Assembly: GCF_007970465.1 (NCBI RefSeq)
Contig: NZ_CP042429.1
Location: 1,116,001 to 1,180,000 of the forward strand
Direction: 5' to 3'
DNA from: Corynebacterium nuruki S6-4
GTDB lineage: Bacteria; Actinomycetota; Actinomycetes; Mycobacteriales; Mycobacteriaceae
Length of the DNA: 64,000 bases
This document shows positions 32,326 through 41,048 of the stretch, in pieces. Position 1 is the stretch's first letter; the number at the start of each line of letters is the position of its first letter. The position numbers and the translations under genes are program-made. A model generated the notes under the pieces. It worked only from the letters and a program-made list of their open reading frames with translations. It was not told the DNA's origin and ran no database searches.

Positions 32326-32783
32326 GATCGAGGCCCGGAAGATGGTGACCTCGCAACAGTCGTTGGCGCAGACCATGCGAGGGATCCGCACGCGCAGGAG
32401 GCTGGGGTGTCCGGCGATGGGCGGGTCCGTCAACCGGCGTTCCACGTGGTCACAGATCCGGCAGTCCTGCCCGCAGCCCGGGCAGGAAGAGCTGACGATC
32501 ACCGGGTGGCAGTACAGGTGGGTGACGGTCCCGGCGTCGGCGGCGTTGTCGATGGACAGACCGAGTTCGGCAGTGCGGCGGATCGTGTCAGCGACGAAGT
32601 TCGGGGCAGCAGAAAGCGTGACGGTAGGGTGGGACATGGATCCTGGAGTGACTGATGAGGACGTTGAACACCTTCATCCTGTCACTGCAGGGTCCTTCTA
32701 CATCCCCAACCCCGGATCCCTACATGTTGCGGTGGCCCACCCCGAGGGCTTCACACTCGATACGTACTGCGACGAAGGACTCC
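32326..32783 (-). mobile_element. Truncated ISL3-family element (left end plus transposase N-terminus)
   Basis: On the minus strand this carries the first 100 or so transposase codons (MSHPTVTLSAAPNFVADTI to CCEVTIFRASI, start at 32637) and the 5' leader. Both are highly similar to the complete element at 30618 (shared CCTGCAGTGACAGGATGAAG and the GTGTGAAGCCC block). The outer end reads GGAGTCCTTCGTCGCAGTACGTA, a diverged inverted repeat, at about 32783. Similarity stops abruptly near 32326, so about 1 kb is deleted. The sequence differs from the complete copy throughout, so it is an older, related element rather than a fragment of the same one. Confidence 0.8.
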
Positions 32784-32784
32784 T

Positions 32785-34635
32785 CTAACCCTCATCCGTA
32801 CTCAGCGCAGCAACAAACGCCTCCTGCGGCACCGCCACCGAGCCGATCGCCTTCATGCGCTTCTTGCCGGCCTTCTGCTTCTCCAGCAGCTTTTTCTTGC
32901 GGGAGATGTCGCCACCGTAACACTTGCTGAGGACATCCTTACGCAAAGCGCGGATATTCGTACGCGAGATGATCTTCGAGCCGATCGCCGCCTGCACCGG
33001 CACCTCGAACTGCTGGCGGGGGATCAGGTCCTTGAGCTTCTTGGTCATCTTGTTGCCGTAGTGCAGGGCGTTGTCCCGGTGCACGATCGCGGCGAAAGCG
33101 TCCACCGGCTCCCCCTGCAGCAGGATGTCCACCTTCACCAGGTCGGCCTCCTGCTGACCGTTCTCCTCGTAGTTCAGCGAGGCGTAGCCCTTCGTCTTCG
33201 ACTTCAGCATGTCGAAGAAGTCGAAGATGATCTCCCCCATCGGGATCCGGTAGCGCAACTCCACCCGGTCGGTGGACAGGAAGTCCATGTTCTTCATCTG
33301 GCCGCGCTTCTCCTGGCAGAGCGTCATCGTGCCCCCGAGGAACTCCTCGGGCACGATGATCGTCATGTCCACCATCGGCTCGTAGATGGCCTTGAGCTTG
33401 CCCTCCGGCCAGTCCGACGGGTTCTGCACCTCCAGCTCGGTGCCGTCCTCGGTGACGACCTTGTAGACCACCGACGGCGCCGTCGAGATCAGATCCAGGT
33501 TGAACTCGCGCTCCAACCGGTCGCGGGTGATCTCCATGTGCAGCAGCCCGAGGAACCCGCACCGGAAGCCGAAGCCCAGCGCGGTGGAGGTCTCCGGCTC
33601 GAAGGTCAGGGAGGCGTCGTTGAGCTGCAGCTTCTCGATCGCCTCGCGCAGCTCGGGATACTGGTCGGCCGAGATCGGGAACAGGCCCGAGTAGACCATC
33701 GGCGTCGGCTCCTGGTATCCCTCCAGCGGCTCCTCGGCGCCCTTGACCGCCGTCGTCACGGTGTCACCGACCTTGGACTGGCGGACGTCCTTGACCCCGG
33801 TGATGATGTAGCCGACCTCACCGACGCCCAGCCCCTTCGTCTTCGTCGGCTTCGGCGAGACCACGCCGATCTCCAGGGCCTCGTGCTCGGTGCCGGTCGA
33901 CATCATCCGGATCTTCTGGCGGGGCTCCAGCTTCCCGTCCATCACACGGATGTAGGTGACCACGCCGCGGAAGACGTCATAGACCGAATCGAAGATCATC
34001 GCCCGGGGAGCGGCGTCCTCATCGCCCACGGGCGCCGGCACCAGTTCACAGACCTTGTCGAGCATCGCCGGGATGCCCTCACCGGTCTTCGCGGAGATCT
34101 TCAGCACCTCGTCCGGTTCGCAGCCGATGATGTTCGCGATCTCCAGAGCGTACTTCTCCGGCTCCGCGGCCGGCAGGTCGATCTTGTTGAGGACCGGAAT
34201 GATCTCCAGGTCCTTCTCCATCGCCATGTACAGGTTCGCCAGGGTCTGTGCCTCGATGCCCTGCGAGGCGTCCACCAGCAGGATCGCACCCTCACAGGCA
34301 GCCAGCGCGCGGGAGACCTCGTAGGAGAAGTCGACGTGACCGGGGGTGTCGATCAGGTGCATGACCAGCTCCTCCCCCTCGCACGCCCCGGAGCGCGGCA
34401 CCCACGGCAGGCGCACGTTCTGCGCCTTGATGGTGATACCGCGCTCGCGCTCGATGTCCATGTTGTCGAGGTACTGGTCACGCATGTCGCGGTCCTCGAT
34501 CACACCGGACAGTTGCAGGATGCGGTCCGCGAGCGTCGACTTGCCGTGGTCGATGTGCGCGATGATGCAGAAGTTGCGGATACGGCCCGGCTCCGTGAAT
34601 GTGTCGAGTGCGTAGTTCTTCTGCTTCGGCGCCAT
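32785..34635 (-). CDS. lepA: Elongation factor 4 (LepA), ribosomal back-translocase GTPase
   Basis: 616 residues, full length. GTPase motifs: [14 protein letters not shown] (P-loop), [16 protein letters not shown] (G3), [10 protein letters not shown] (G4). The elongation-factor domains follow, and then the LepA-specific C-terminal domain, with [31 protein letters not shown] near the end. It binds the ribosome and promotes back-translocation or late assembly steps. The start is ATG at 34635 behind AGGAGGACCCC. Its stop (TAG at 32785-32787) lies only 2 bp from the outer end of the truncated ISL3 element, so any original terminator has been displaced. Confidence 0.98.
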   Translation of the reverse strand: MAPKQKNYALDTFTEPGRIRNFCIIAHIDHGKSTLADRILQLSGVIEDRDMRDQYLDNMDIERERGITIKAQNVRLPWVPRSGACEGEELVMHLIDTPGHVDFSYEVSRALAACEGAILLVDASQGIEAQTLANLYMAMEKDLEIIPVLNKIDLPAAEPEKYALEIANIIGCEPDEVLKISAKTGEGIPAMLDKVCELVPAPVGDEDAAPRAMIFDSVYDVFRGVVTYIRVMDGKLEPRQKIRMMSTGTEHEALEIGVVSPKPTKTKGLGVGEVGYIITGVKDVRQSKVGDTVTTAVKGAEEPLEGYQEPTPMVYSGLFPISADQYPELREAIEKLQLNDASLTFEPETSTALGFGFRCGFLGLLHMEITRDRLEREFNLDLISTAPSVVYKVVTEDGTELEVQNPSDWPEGKLKAIYEPMVDMTIIVPEEFLGGTMTLCQEKRGQMKNMDFLSTDRVELRYRIPMGEIIFDFFDMLKSKTKGYASLNYEENGQQEADLVKVDILLQGEPVDAFAAIVHRDNALHYGNKMTKKLKDLIPRQQFEVPVQAAIGSKIISRTNIRALRKDVLSKCYGGDISRKKKLLEKQKAGKKRMKAIGSVAVPQEAFVAALSTDEG

Positions 34636-34865
34636 GGGGTCCTCCTGGGTACGGGCCTACGGACTGCCCCGGTCAAGGGCAGGGATATCGCACCGAGCCT
34701 ACCAAGGGGGTGGGCAGTCACCGTGGTGCGGCGTCCGGCCGGCCCCCGACTACTATGCGGGCCGTTGTCCCCCGCTCTGATGCCACCCGTTGCCGGTCCC
34801 CCCTGAATCTCCCCCTTCTGTGCGGACCCACCGAAGATTTGCCCGTGCGAGGCCTCATCTTGTGT

Positions 34866-34871
34866 TACGTT
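34866..34871 (+). promoter_or_regulatory. -10 box TACGTT, apparent leaderless start at 34878
   Basis: TACGTT ends 6 nt before the ATG at 34878; no ribosome-binding site is present. Confidence 0.4.
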
Positions 34872-34877
34872 CCGCAC

Positions 34878-36062
34878 ATGGGTTTGTTCGGTGATATCCC
34901 CAGTTGGCTCGGCTACGCCGAGGACAAGAAGGCACGCAAGCAGGCAGAGGCACGAGCGGCGGAACAGCACCGTCTGCAACAGGAAGCTCTCCTGGGACAA
35001 CAACGCATGCAGCAGGAGGCTCTTCTCGGGCAACAGCGCCGGGAGGAGGAACGCGACCGCCGGGAACAGGCGAAGCAGATGAACCTCGAACGCCGTGATC
35101 AGGCCTCAAAGATCTTCGCCACCATCGAGCAGCGCTTCGACGAGGACGACAGTGGCCGCTACACGCTGGGGGTACGGGTCCACAACAAGTCAGATCTCCC
35201 GGTGTACGACCTCCAGGTGGTCGCGGCGTTCGGTGTCGCCGACGCGCCCTACACCACACTGCGGGCGTCCTGCCAGCCCGGCGACACCTTCATCGCGAAG
35301 AAGCCACCGTGGAACCGGGGACGATTCGACTTCGATTTCCCCACCGCGGTCGACGCCGATGATCCGTGGTTCCAGCCCTTCGCCGCCTCCGCACGGTTCC
35401 AGGTGTTCCGGATCGTGTTCCGGGACAGTGCGGGCCGCTGGTGGTCATGGGAACAGGACGGACTGCGGGAGATTTCCGCCCCCGCCGCGCCGCTGACATC
35501 GGTGGGGCAGCACGGGTGGAAGCCGAAGCCGAAGAAGCGGACGCCCGCGGCCCCCGCGGAGCCCGACGACACGGATGACACAGACGACACAGACGATCCC
35601 TCCGTTACTGGCGACGATGATGCCGACGACGATGCCGCCTCACCCGGTATCCCGCGCAATCCGTTCGCGGCACCGGGTTGGGATGTCTCTGCACCGCAGA
35701 CTTCCGCCGGACCGGCGGTCACCCCGGATTCCCGGTGGAGAGTACGCGATGAGGAGGACGCCACCGGGGCCCCGGCAGCGGACACCTCAGACCCTGGAGA
35801 ACCGCAGGAACCCGAGGAACCGGACACCGTCCCGCAGGACGACGAGCTCACGGCCTTCGATGCTCTGAAAGCATGGCGGACCACGCGGTACAAGGCAGAC
35901 GGCGTGAAGGCCTACCAGGTTGCGACGAACAAGACGCTGGAAGCCATCGCCGAGACACTTCCGACGACCGCAGAAGAACTCCGGTACGTGACCGGCATGG
36001 GACCTGCGAAGACGGAGAAATACGGCGACGAGATTCTTGCCGTCGTCGCCCACTTCTCCTGA
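34878..36062 (+). CDS. Coiled-coil protein with C-terminal HRDC domain
   Basis: 394 residues from the ATG at 34878 (leaderless; the frame is open further upstream but lacks a better start). Layout: an amphipathic start (GLFGDIPSWLGYAED), a Gln/Glu/Arg coiled coil about residues 16-75 with a repeated QQEALLGQQR unit, a beta-rich domain about 85-210 (YTLGVRVHNKSDLPVYDLQVVAAF; RFQVFRIVFRDSAGRWWSWEQ), an acidic disordered linker with DDTDDTDDTDD, and an HRDC domain about 322-394 (LKAWRTTRYKADGVKAYQVATNKTLEAI and ELRYVTGMGPAKTEKYGDEIL). HRDC domains bind single-stranded or structured nucleic acid in RecQ helicases and RNase D; none of those enzymes is attached here. Function unknown. Confidence 0.7.
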   Translation: MGLFGDIPSWLGYAEDKKARKQAEARAAEQHRLQQEALLGQQRMQQEALLGQQRREEERDRREQAKQMNLERRDQASKIFATIEQRFDEDDSGRYTLGVRVHNKSDLPVYDLQVVAAFGVADAPYTTLRASCQPGDTFIAKKPPWNRGRFDFDFPTAVDADDPWFQPFAASARFQVFRIVFRDSAGRWWSWEQDGLREISAPAAPLTSVGQHGWKPKPKKRTPAAPAEPDDTDDTDDTDDPSVTGDDDADDDAASPGIPRNPFAAPGWDVSAPQTSAGPAVTPDSRWRVRDEEDATGAPAADTSDPGEPQEPEEPDTVPQDDELTAFDALKAWRTTRYKADGVKAYQVATNKTLEAIAETLPTTAEELRYVTGMGPAKTEKYGDEILAVVAHFS

Positions 36063-36095
36063 CCTACGCCGCACCCCGCCCCCACCGCCCGCGCG

Positions 36096-36101
36096 TAACA
36101 T
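36096..36101 (+). promoter_or_regulatory. -10 box TAACAT before the first membrane paralogue
   Basis: TAACAT ends 6 nt before the GTG at 36108 (9 nt before the ATG at 36111), without a Shine-Dalgarno. This favours leaderless translation from 36108. Confidence 0.4.
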
Positions 36102-36107
36102 TGTTCG

Positions 36108-37592
36108 GTGATGAACACACCGGCCCCCGGCGCAGGCGACGCCTCCGACGACCGGACGCCCGCACCACCGGCGCCCGGTGCCGGTGACGTGCACCGGATG
36201 CCACCGAAGAAGTCCGCGTACCGCCGGTGGTTCTCCACCCTCAACCCCGCCGTCCAGCTGGTGTTCTGCCAGCTGTGGATGCCCACGTTCATGTGTGTGA
36301 TGTTCGTGCTGGTCTACGTCGGTGCCTTCCAGCACGCCGCCCCGCGCGAGGTGCCGGTCGGGGTGATCGGCGGGACGCAGGTCACCCGGCAGCTCCAGCA
36401 GGCCGCCGACGAGCACGAGCCCGGCACACTGAACCTTGAACAGGTCGCCGACCATGACACGGCCCGGGAGAAGGTGAAGCGCGGCGACCTCGGCATCGCC
36501 TACGACGTAGCGGCCAACCAGCTCATCGTGGCCTCCGCCCACCAGGCGCAGGCCGTCTCGATCGTCCCGAAGCTGATCACCCCGCTGCTGCCCGCCGTCG
36601 GCCAGAACGCGCCGCCGGCCACCGACGACGTCGCCCCGCTGCCGGCCCACGACATCGGGATGACGCCCATGTACCTCACCCTCGCCTGGTGCATCAGCGG
36701 CTACCTCGCCGCGATGTTCATCGGTCTGATGGGCGGCCCGCTGCGCCGGATGACCCGCTTCGCCATCATCGCCGGGGTCTCCGGTGTGCTCAGTCTGCTC
36801 TCGGCGGTGCTGGCGGACCTCGTCCTCGGGGCGATCACCGGCCATTTCTGGGCACTGTGGGGTCTGGGCTTCTGCTGGGCGGCGGCGATCGGCACCGCGG
36901 TCAACGGCCTGTCCTACTTCGCCGGCCGGTTCATCGCCGCCCCGTCGATGCTGCTGTTCATCTTCCTGTCGATCCCCTCCTCGGGCGCGGCGATGCCGAT
37001 CTGGATGATGCCGGAGATCTTCCAGTGGCTGAACAACATCGTCGTCGGCTCCGGGATCTCCGAGATGCTCAAACATCTGGTCTACGGGGTCGGCCCGGGC
37101 TACTCGCGGGGGTGGCGGATGCTGGCCTGCTACCTGGTCATCGGCCTGCTGCTGACTTGGGCCGGCCGGCCGTACTGGGAGTGGAAGCGGGTACGCCGGC
37201 TACTGTCGGGCCGGCGCACGATGTTCCAGGACGCCCAGCGCGCCAACGGCCGGAGGAACGCCGACGACGAGTCGGAGATCCTCGCCTCCTACGGGCTGGA
37301 GGTCCGGGAGTCCGACGGTGCACTGGTGACCACCGGAGGCCCCACCGGCTCTGCCGGCTCAGCCAACTCAGCCAACTCAACTGACGCTGACTACCGGACG
37401 CAGAACTTCCTCTTCTCCGGCACGCTCGACCCCAAACTGCCGGACTACGGGCGCGACGACAGTGACGACAGTGACGACAGCGACGACGCGAACAGCACCG
37501 ACGGCACCGACAGCAGCGACAGCACCGAGCACGCCGCCGGCCGCGACACCGGTGCTCACGGCAGCCGCAACGACGACGGCACGACCAGGTAG
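36108..37592 (+). CDS. ABC-2-like/DUF3533-like multi-pass membrane protein, copy 1
   Basis: 494 residues. A Pro/Ala/Gly-rich cytoplasmic start leads to KKSAYRRWF and a first membrane helix (about 48-70). An external region of roughly 130 residues follows (VPVGVIGGTQVTRQLQQAADE; HDTAREKVKRGDLGIAYDV), then five or six helices including YLAAMFIGLMGGPLRR and GHFWALWGLGFCWAAAIGTAVNG. One helix, a soluble loop holding a decrease-type substrate-like domain, then a helix bundle is the plan of ABC-2/YhgE/DUF3533 proteins. No ATPase is encoded nearby. The cytoplasmic tail is acidic with DDSDDSDDSDD repeats. It is closely similar to the next gene, a tandem duplication. Substrate unknown. Confidence 0.7.
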   Translation: MMNTPAPGAGDASDDRTPAPPAPGAGDVHRMPPKKSAYRRWFSTLNPAVQLVFCQLWMPTFMCVMFVLVYVGAFQHAAPREVPVGVIGGTQVTRQLQQAADEHEPGTLNLEQVADHDTAREKVKRGDLGIAYDVAANQLIVASAHQAQAVSIVPKLITPLLPAVGQNAPPATDDVAPLPAHDIGMTPMYLTLAWCISGYLAAMFIGLMGGPLRRMTRFAIIAGVSGVLSLLSAVLADLVLGAITGHFWALWGLGFCWAAAIGTAVNGLSYFAGRFIAAPSMLLFIFLSIPSSGAAMPIWMMPEIFQWLNNIVVGSGISEMLKHLVYGVGPGYSRGWRMLACYLVIGLLLTWAGRPYWEWKRVRRLLSGRRTMFQDAQRANGRRNADDESEILASYGLEVRESDGALVTTGGPTGSAGSANSANSTDADYRTQNFLFSGTLDPKLPDYGRDDSDDSDDSDDANSTDGTDSSDSTEHAAGRDTGAHGSRNDDGTTR

Positions 37593-37630
37593 TCCGCCGC
37601 CCCGGCGTCCGGACGCCGCAGCACACCGGC

Positions 37631-37636
37631 TAAGAT
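37631..37636 (+). promoter_or_regulatory. -10 box TAAGAT before the second membrane paralogue
   Basis: TAAGAT ends 9 nt before an ATG at 37646. That ATG is out of frame with the main gene starting at 37714. Confidence 0.35.
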
Positions 37637-37713
37637 AAGCCGGTTATGAAAAATGCCGAGCCCGCCACTCCCCCTCCGACGCACCCTCCGGCGACGACCA
37701 TCTCGTCTACGCG

Positions 37714-39120
37714 ATGCCCCAGAAGAAGTCCGCCTACCGCCGCTGGTACGCCGCACAGCACCCCAACGTCCAGATGGTGCTGTCCCAGCTGTGGATGCCG
37801 GTGTTCATGCTCATCATGTTCATCCTCTGCTACGTCGCCCCCTTCCAGCACGCCGCCCCGCGCGACATGCCGCTGGGCGTCGTCGGCTCCACCCAGGTCG
37901 CCGAGTCCCTGCGCACCGCCGCCGACGCAGGTGAACCCGGTGCCGTCGACGTCCGCGACATCACTGACCTCGACACCGCCCGCCAACAGGTGACCGACGG
38001 CGACCTCGCCGCCGCCTACGTCCCCGGCTCCGACACGATGATCATCGCCTCGGCACACCAGGCGCAGGCGTCCTCGCTCGTCCCGAAGGTCGTCACCCCG
38101 CTGCTCAAGGCCACCGGCCACAACCCGCAGCCGACCACCGAGGACCTCGCAGCGCTGCCGACCCACGACATCGGCATGACGCCGATGTACCTCATGATCG
38201 CCTGGTGCATCTCCGGCTACCTCGCGGCGATGTTCGTCGGACTGATGGGTGGCCCGCTCGGCCGCCGCATCCGGTTCTTCATCATCGCCTGCACCGCCGT
38301 CCTGCTCAGCTTCCTGTCCGCCCTGCTCATCGACCCGATCCTCGGGGCGATCACCGGCCACTTCTGGGCGCTGTGGGGCCTGGGCTTCTGCTGGGCCTTC
38401 GCCATCGGCGCGGCGGTCAACGGCGTCTCCTACTTCGTCGGACGCTTCGTCGCCGTCCCCGCGATGCTGATGTGCATCTTCCTGTCGATGCCCTCGTCGG
38501 GCGGGGCGATGCCGATCTGGATGATGCCCGAACTGTTCCAGTGGCTGTCCCATGTCGTCGTCGGCTCCGGGATCACCGAGATGCTCAAGCAGCTGGTCTA
38601 CGGGGTCGGCCCGGGTTACACCCGCGGCTGGATCATGATGGCCTGCTACATCGTCGCCGGACTGCTGCTGTCGCTGGTCGGCAAGCCGTTCCGCGAGCGC
38701 AAGCTCATCCGCCGGATCCTGCGCGGCCGCACCACCATGTTCCAGGACGCCCAGAAGGCCGCCGGCGCCCACGGTGCCGCCGAGCAGAAGCACATCCTCG
38801 CCGAGCACGGGCTGAAGATCCGCCCGGCCGACGGTGCGGTGCTGCGCATCCCACCGGAGCACGCCCACCACGGGCTGCGGGAGAAGGTGGAGGACGTGGT
38901 CGCCCGCTACGATTCGGCGGTCTCCGAGCGCGCCGAGCACCACGGCGGCACCGCCGTCGCGACGACCGGTCAGCTGCTCTCCGACGGGGACCGGACGCCG
39001 CCCACCGGTCTCGATTCCACCCAGTCCGACTTCCACGACCTCGAGGTCGAGGTCGCCGCCGAGGAGGCCGGGGAGGCACCCGGGGAGACGACTGACGGGG
39101 CGTCCCGCCGCGACCGTTGA
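37714..39120 (+). CDS. ABC-2-like/DUF3533-like multi-pass membrane protein, copy 2
   Basis: 468 residues from the ATG at 37714, with the same plan as copy 1 and long identical stretches (SAYRRW, FQHAAPR, YLAAMF.GLMGGPL, GAITGHFWALWGLGFCWA, YGVGPGY.RGW). Its C-terminal 130 residues differ completely: a helical cytoplasmic tail (MFQDAQKAAGAHGAAEQKHILAEHGLKIR) replaces the acidic repeat. The start has no ribosome site. The only promoter-like box points to an ATG at 37646 in another frame. The in-frame codons just upstream (GDDHLVYA before MPQKKSAYRRW) resemble GDVHR before MPPKKSAYRRW of copy 1. A lost frame near the AAAAA run at 37649-37653 is therefore possible. Confidence 0.7.
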   Translation: MPQKKSAYRRWYAAQHPNVQMVLSQLWMPVFMLIMFILCYVAPFQHAAPRDMPLGVVGSTQVAESLRTAADAGEPGAVDVRDITDLDTARQQVTDGDLAAAYVPGSDTMIIASAHQAQASSLVPKVVTPLLKATGHNPQPTTEDLAALPTHDIGMTPMYLMIAWCISGYLAAMFVGLMGGPLGRRIRFFIIACTAVLLSFLSALLIDPILGAITGHFWALWGLGFCWAFAIGAAVNGVSYFVGRFVAVPAMLMCIFLSMPSSGGAMPIWMMPELFQWLSHVVVGSGITEMLKQLVYGVGPGYTRGWIMMACYIVAGLLLSLVGKPFRERKLIRRILRGRTTMFQDAQKAAGAHGAAEQKHILAEHGLKIRPADGAVLRIPPEHAHHGLREKVEDVVARYDSAVSERAEHHGGTAVATTGQLLSDGDRTPPTGLDSTQSDFHDLEVEVAAEEAGEAPGETTDGASRRDR

Positions 39121-39161
39121 TACCGACATAACCACAGGTCGCACAACCCGCGGGACGGGGC

Positions 39162-39167
39162 TACGAT
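39162..39167 (+). promoter_or_regulatory. -10 box TACGAT, apparent leaderless start at 39175
   Basis: TACGAT overlaps the first possible ATG (39166) and ends 7 nt before the second (39175), pointing to 39175 as the true leaderless start. Confidence 0.4.
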
Positions 39168-39174
39168 GGCGCAC

Positions 39175-39732
39175 ATGCCCGAGACCGTCACAGGATCCTC
39201 CCCCCGTACCGGCAATGTGCTGACGCGCTTCATCCAGCGCCATTTCCACCACCGGGGACAGCTCGAGACCGGCCTCGACGAGCTCCACGCGAACCTCGGT
39301 CTGGCGGCCCACCGGGTCCGGGAGCGCACCCCGGAACCGGTCACCACCACCACTCCCTCCGCACTGCTGGCCCGCCCGGTGATCTACGCCCCGGACATGG
39401 ACGGCCAGGCCGATCCGGGCGAGGTCATCTGGTACCGCATCAAACGGTCGAAGGACACGCCCCCGGAGCTGCGCGCCTGCCTGGTGGTCGGCCGCCACAA
39501 CCACACACTGCTCGGCCTGCTCATCAGTTCGAACCCGGAGCACGCCGAGGACAACAACTGGATACTCATCGGTACCGGACTCTGGGATCCGAAGGGAAAC
39601 CCCTGCTGGGCGCGGGTGGACCGGGTGGTGGAGATCCAGGAGTCCCGCATCCAGCGCCGCGGGGTGTCCATGCCGGAACGCCGCTACGACCGCATCGCGA
39701 CCGTGCTGCGCTCCGAGTACGGCTGGGTGTGA
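39175..39732 (+). CDS. PemK/MazF-fold protein (actinobacterial chromosomal type)
   Basis: 185 residues from the ATG at 39175. About 70 N-terminal residues are helical and basic. A beta-rich domain follows: VIYAPDMDGQADPGEVIWYRI, then RACLVVGRHNHTLLGLLISSNP and ARVDRVVEIQESRIQRRGVSMPERRYDRI. The PGEV opening, the strand with RACLVVG and the VDRVVEI strand fit the MazF/PemK endoribonuclease fold as annotated across actinobacteria. No antitoxin gene is adjacent, so toxicity is uncertain. It could be a domesticated RNA-binding relative. The gene precedes the AlkB-like gene by 3 nt and is probably co-transcribed with it. Confidence 0.65.
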   Translation: MPETVTGSSPRTGNVLTRFIQRHFHHRGQLETGLDELHANLGLAAHRVRERTPEPVTTTTPSALLARPVIYAPDMDGQADPGEVIWYRIKRSKDTPPELRACLVVGRHNHTLLGLLISSNPEHAEDNNWILIGTGLWDPKGNPCWARVDRVVEIQESRIQRRGVSMPERRYDRIATVLRSEYGWV

Positions 39733-39735
39733 GAC

Positions 39736-40416
39736 ATGACCGGTGCCACCCCCTCCCTCTTCGATCTGCCGGACGCCGCCGGTGATGCCGCCGCCCGCAC
39801 CCCGGACCTGCCCGCCGGGGCGGTGCACGTGCCCGGCTGGCTGACTGAGGGGCAGCAGCAGGACCTGCTGGACCGGGTGGCGACCTGGGCCCGGGGTCCG
39901 GTCGCCCCGGCGCGACCGCGCACGGCGTCCGGCGAGATGAGTTCGCGGATGCTGTGCCTCGGACGGCACTGGGTGCCCACCGCACCGCGCGGTCACCGCT
40001 ACTTCGACCGCGCGGTCGACGGCAACGGCGCCCCGGTCCTCCCGGTGCCACCCGAGCTGGTGACGCTGGCCCGGCGTGCGGTGTTCGCCGCCACCGGTGA
40101 CGGCCGGGCGGCCGGCCGCTACTCCCCCGACATCGCCGTGGTGAACATCTACGGTCCCGACGCGCACATGGGGATGCACCGCGACGACGACGAGGCCTCC
40201 GAGGCCCCGGTGGTGTCCCTGTCTCTCGGGGCGGCGTGCCGGTTCCGGTTCGGCAACGCCACCGACCGGTCGAGGCCGTACACCGACCTCACCCTCGCCC
40301 CCGGTGACCTGTTCGTGTTCGGCGGGCCGGCCCGGTGGAACTACCACGGGGTGCAGAAGATCCTGGGCCCGGCCACGCGGGTGAACATCACCGTGCGGGA
40401 ATCGGGGCTGTCATGA
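39736..40416 (+). CDS. AlkB-like 2-oxoglutarate/Fe(II) dioxygenase
   Basis: 226 residues. AlkB-type features: SRMLCLGRHW near residue 73, AVVNIYGPDAHMGMHRDDDE with the iron-binding His-x-Asp, SLSLGAACRFRFG, a later His in RWNYHGVQKI, and the 2-oxoglutarate Arg in ATRVNITVRES. It oxidatively removes methyl groups from N1-methyladenine and N3-methylcytosine in DNA or RNA. The stop overlaps the start of tag as ATGA, so two direct or excision routes against alkylation damage are translationally coupled. No Ada-type regulator is adjacent. Confidence 0.9.
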   Translation: MTGATPSLFDLPDAAGDAAARTPDLPAGAVHVPGWLTEGQQQDLLDRVATWARGPVAPARPRTASGEMSSRMLCLGRHWVPTAPRGHRYFDRAVDGNGAPVLPVPPELVTLARRAVFAATGDGRAAGRYSPDIAVVNIYGPDAHMGMHRDDDEASEAPVVSLSLGAACRFRFGNATDRSRPYTDLTLAPGDLFVFGGPARWNYHGVQKILGPATRVNITVRESGLS

Positions 40417-41048
40417 CCGGCCCCACCGAACCCCCGCTCGTCACCGGCGGGGACGGCCGGGCGCGCCCGCGGTGGGCCGCCACCGACCCGCTGCTGCGGG
40501 ACTACTACGACACGGAGTGGGGCATGCCGGTCGTCGATGAACGCGGCATGTTCGAACGCCTCAGCCTGGAGGCGTTCCAGTCGGGGCTGAGCTGGGCGAC
40601 GATCCTGCGGAAGCGTCCGGCGTTCCGGGCGGCCTTCGCCGGTTTCGACCCGGCGGCGGTCGCCGCGTTCACCGCCGGGGACGCCGACCGGCTGATGCAG
40701 GACGCCACCATCGTGCGCAACCGCCGCAAGATCGACGCGACGCTGGCCAATGCGTCCGCGACCCTGGCGCTGCGCGGCTGGGACGACGGGCGCGGCGATC
40801 TGGCGTCGTTCGTCTGGTCCTACCGGCCGACGGTCACACCGGCCCCGCGCACCGTCGCCGAGGTGCCGACGACGTCACCGGAATCACGGGCCCTGGCCCG
40901 CGACCTGAAGGCGCGCGGGTTCCGGTTCGTCGGCCCGACGACGATGTTCGCCCTCATGGAGGCCGTCGGGATCGTGGACACCCACCTCGTCGGCTCGTGG
41001 CGCCGCGGTGCGTCGGGTGTCTGGACCGCGCAGGAGGACGCGTCATGA
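40413..41048 (+). CDS. tag: DNA-3-methyladenine glycosylase I, lacking the zinc ligands
   Basis: 211 residues from the ATG at 40413 (4-nt overlap with the AlkB-like gene). Tag family motifs: DPLLRDYYDTEWGMPVVDE, LEAFQSGLSWATILRKRPAFRAAF with the key Glu and Trp, RNRRKIDATLANA, SFVWSYRP, and ARGFRFVGPTTMFALMEAVGIVDTHLVG. It excises 3-methyladenine from DNA. Compared with the E. coli enzyme, three of four zinc ligands are changed: RCGW is RPRW, YHDNEWG is YYDTEWG, and the final Cys is Ser (HLVGSW); only the C-terminal His remains. The structural zinc is therefore presumably absent. The stop overlaps the next gene. Confidence 0.9.
   Translation: MTGPTEPPLVTGGDGRARPRWAATDPLLRDYYDTEWGMPVVDERGMFERLSLEAFQSGLSWATILRKRPAFRAAFAGFDPAAVAAFTAGDADRLMQDATIVRNRRKIDATLANASATLALRGWDDGRGDLASFVWSYRPTVTPAPRTVAEVPTTSPESRALARDLKARGFRFVGPTTMFALMEAVGIVDTHLVGSWRRGASGVWTAQEDAS

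Noticed and set aside
37646..37993. Frame beginning at the ATG behind the TAAGAT box
   Set aside because: After a few codons it is Pro/Ser/Thr shadow sequence; the membrane protein is in another frame. Kept only as a frameshift hint.
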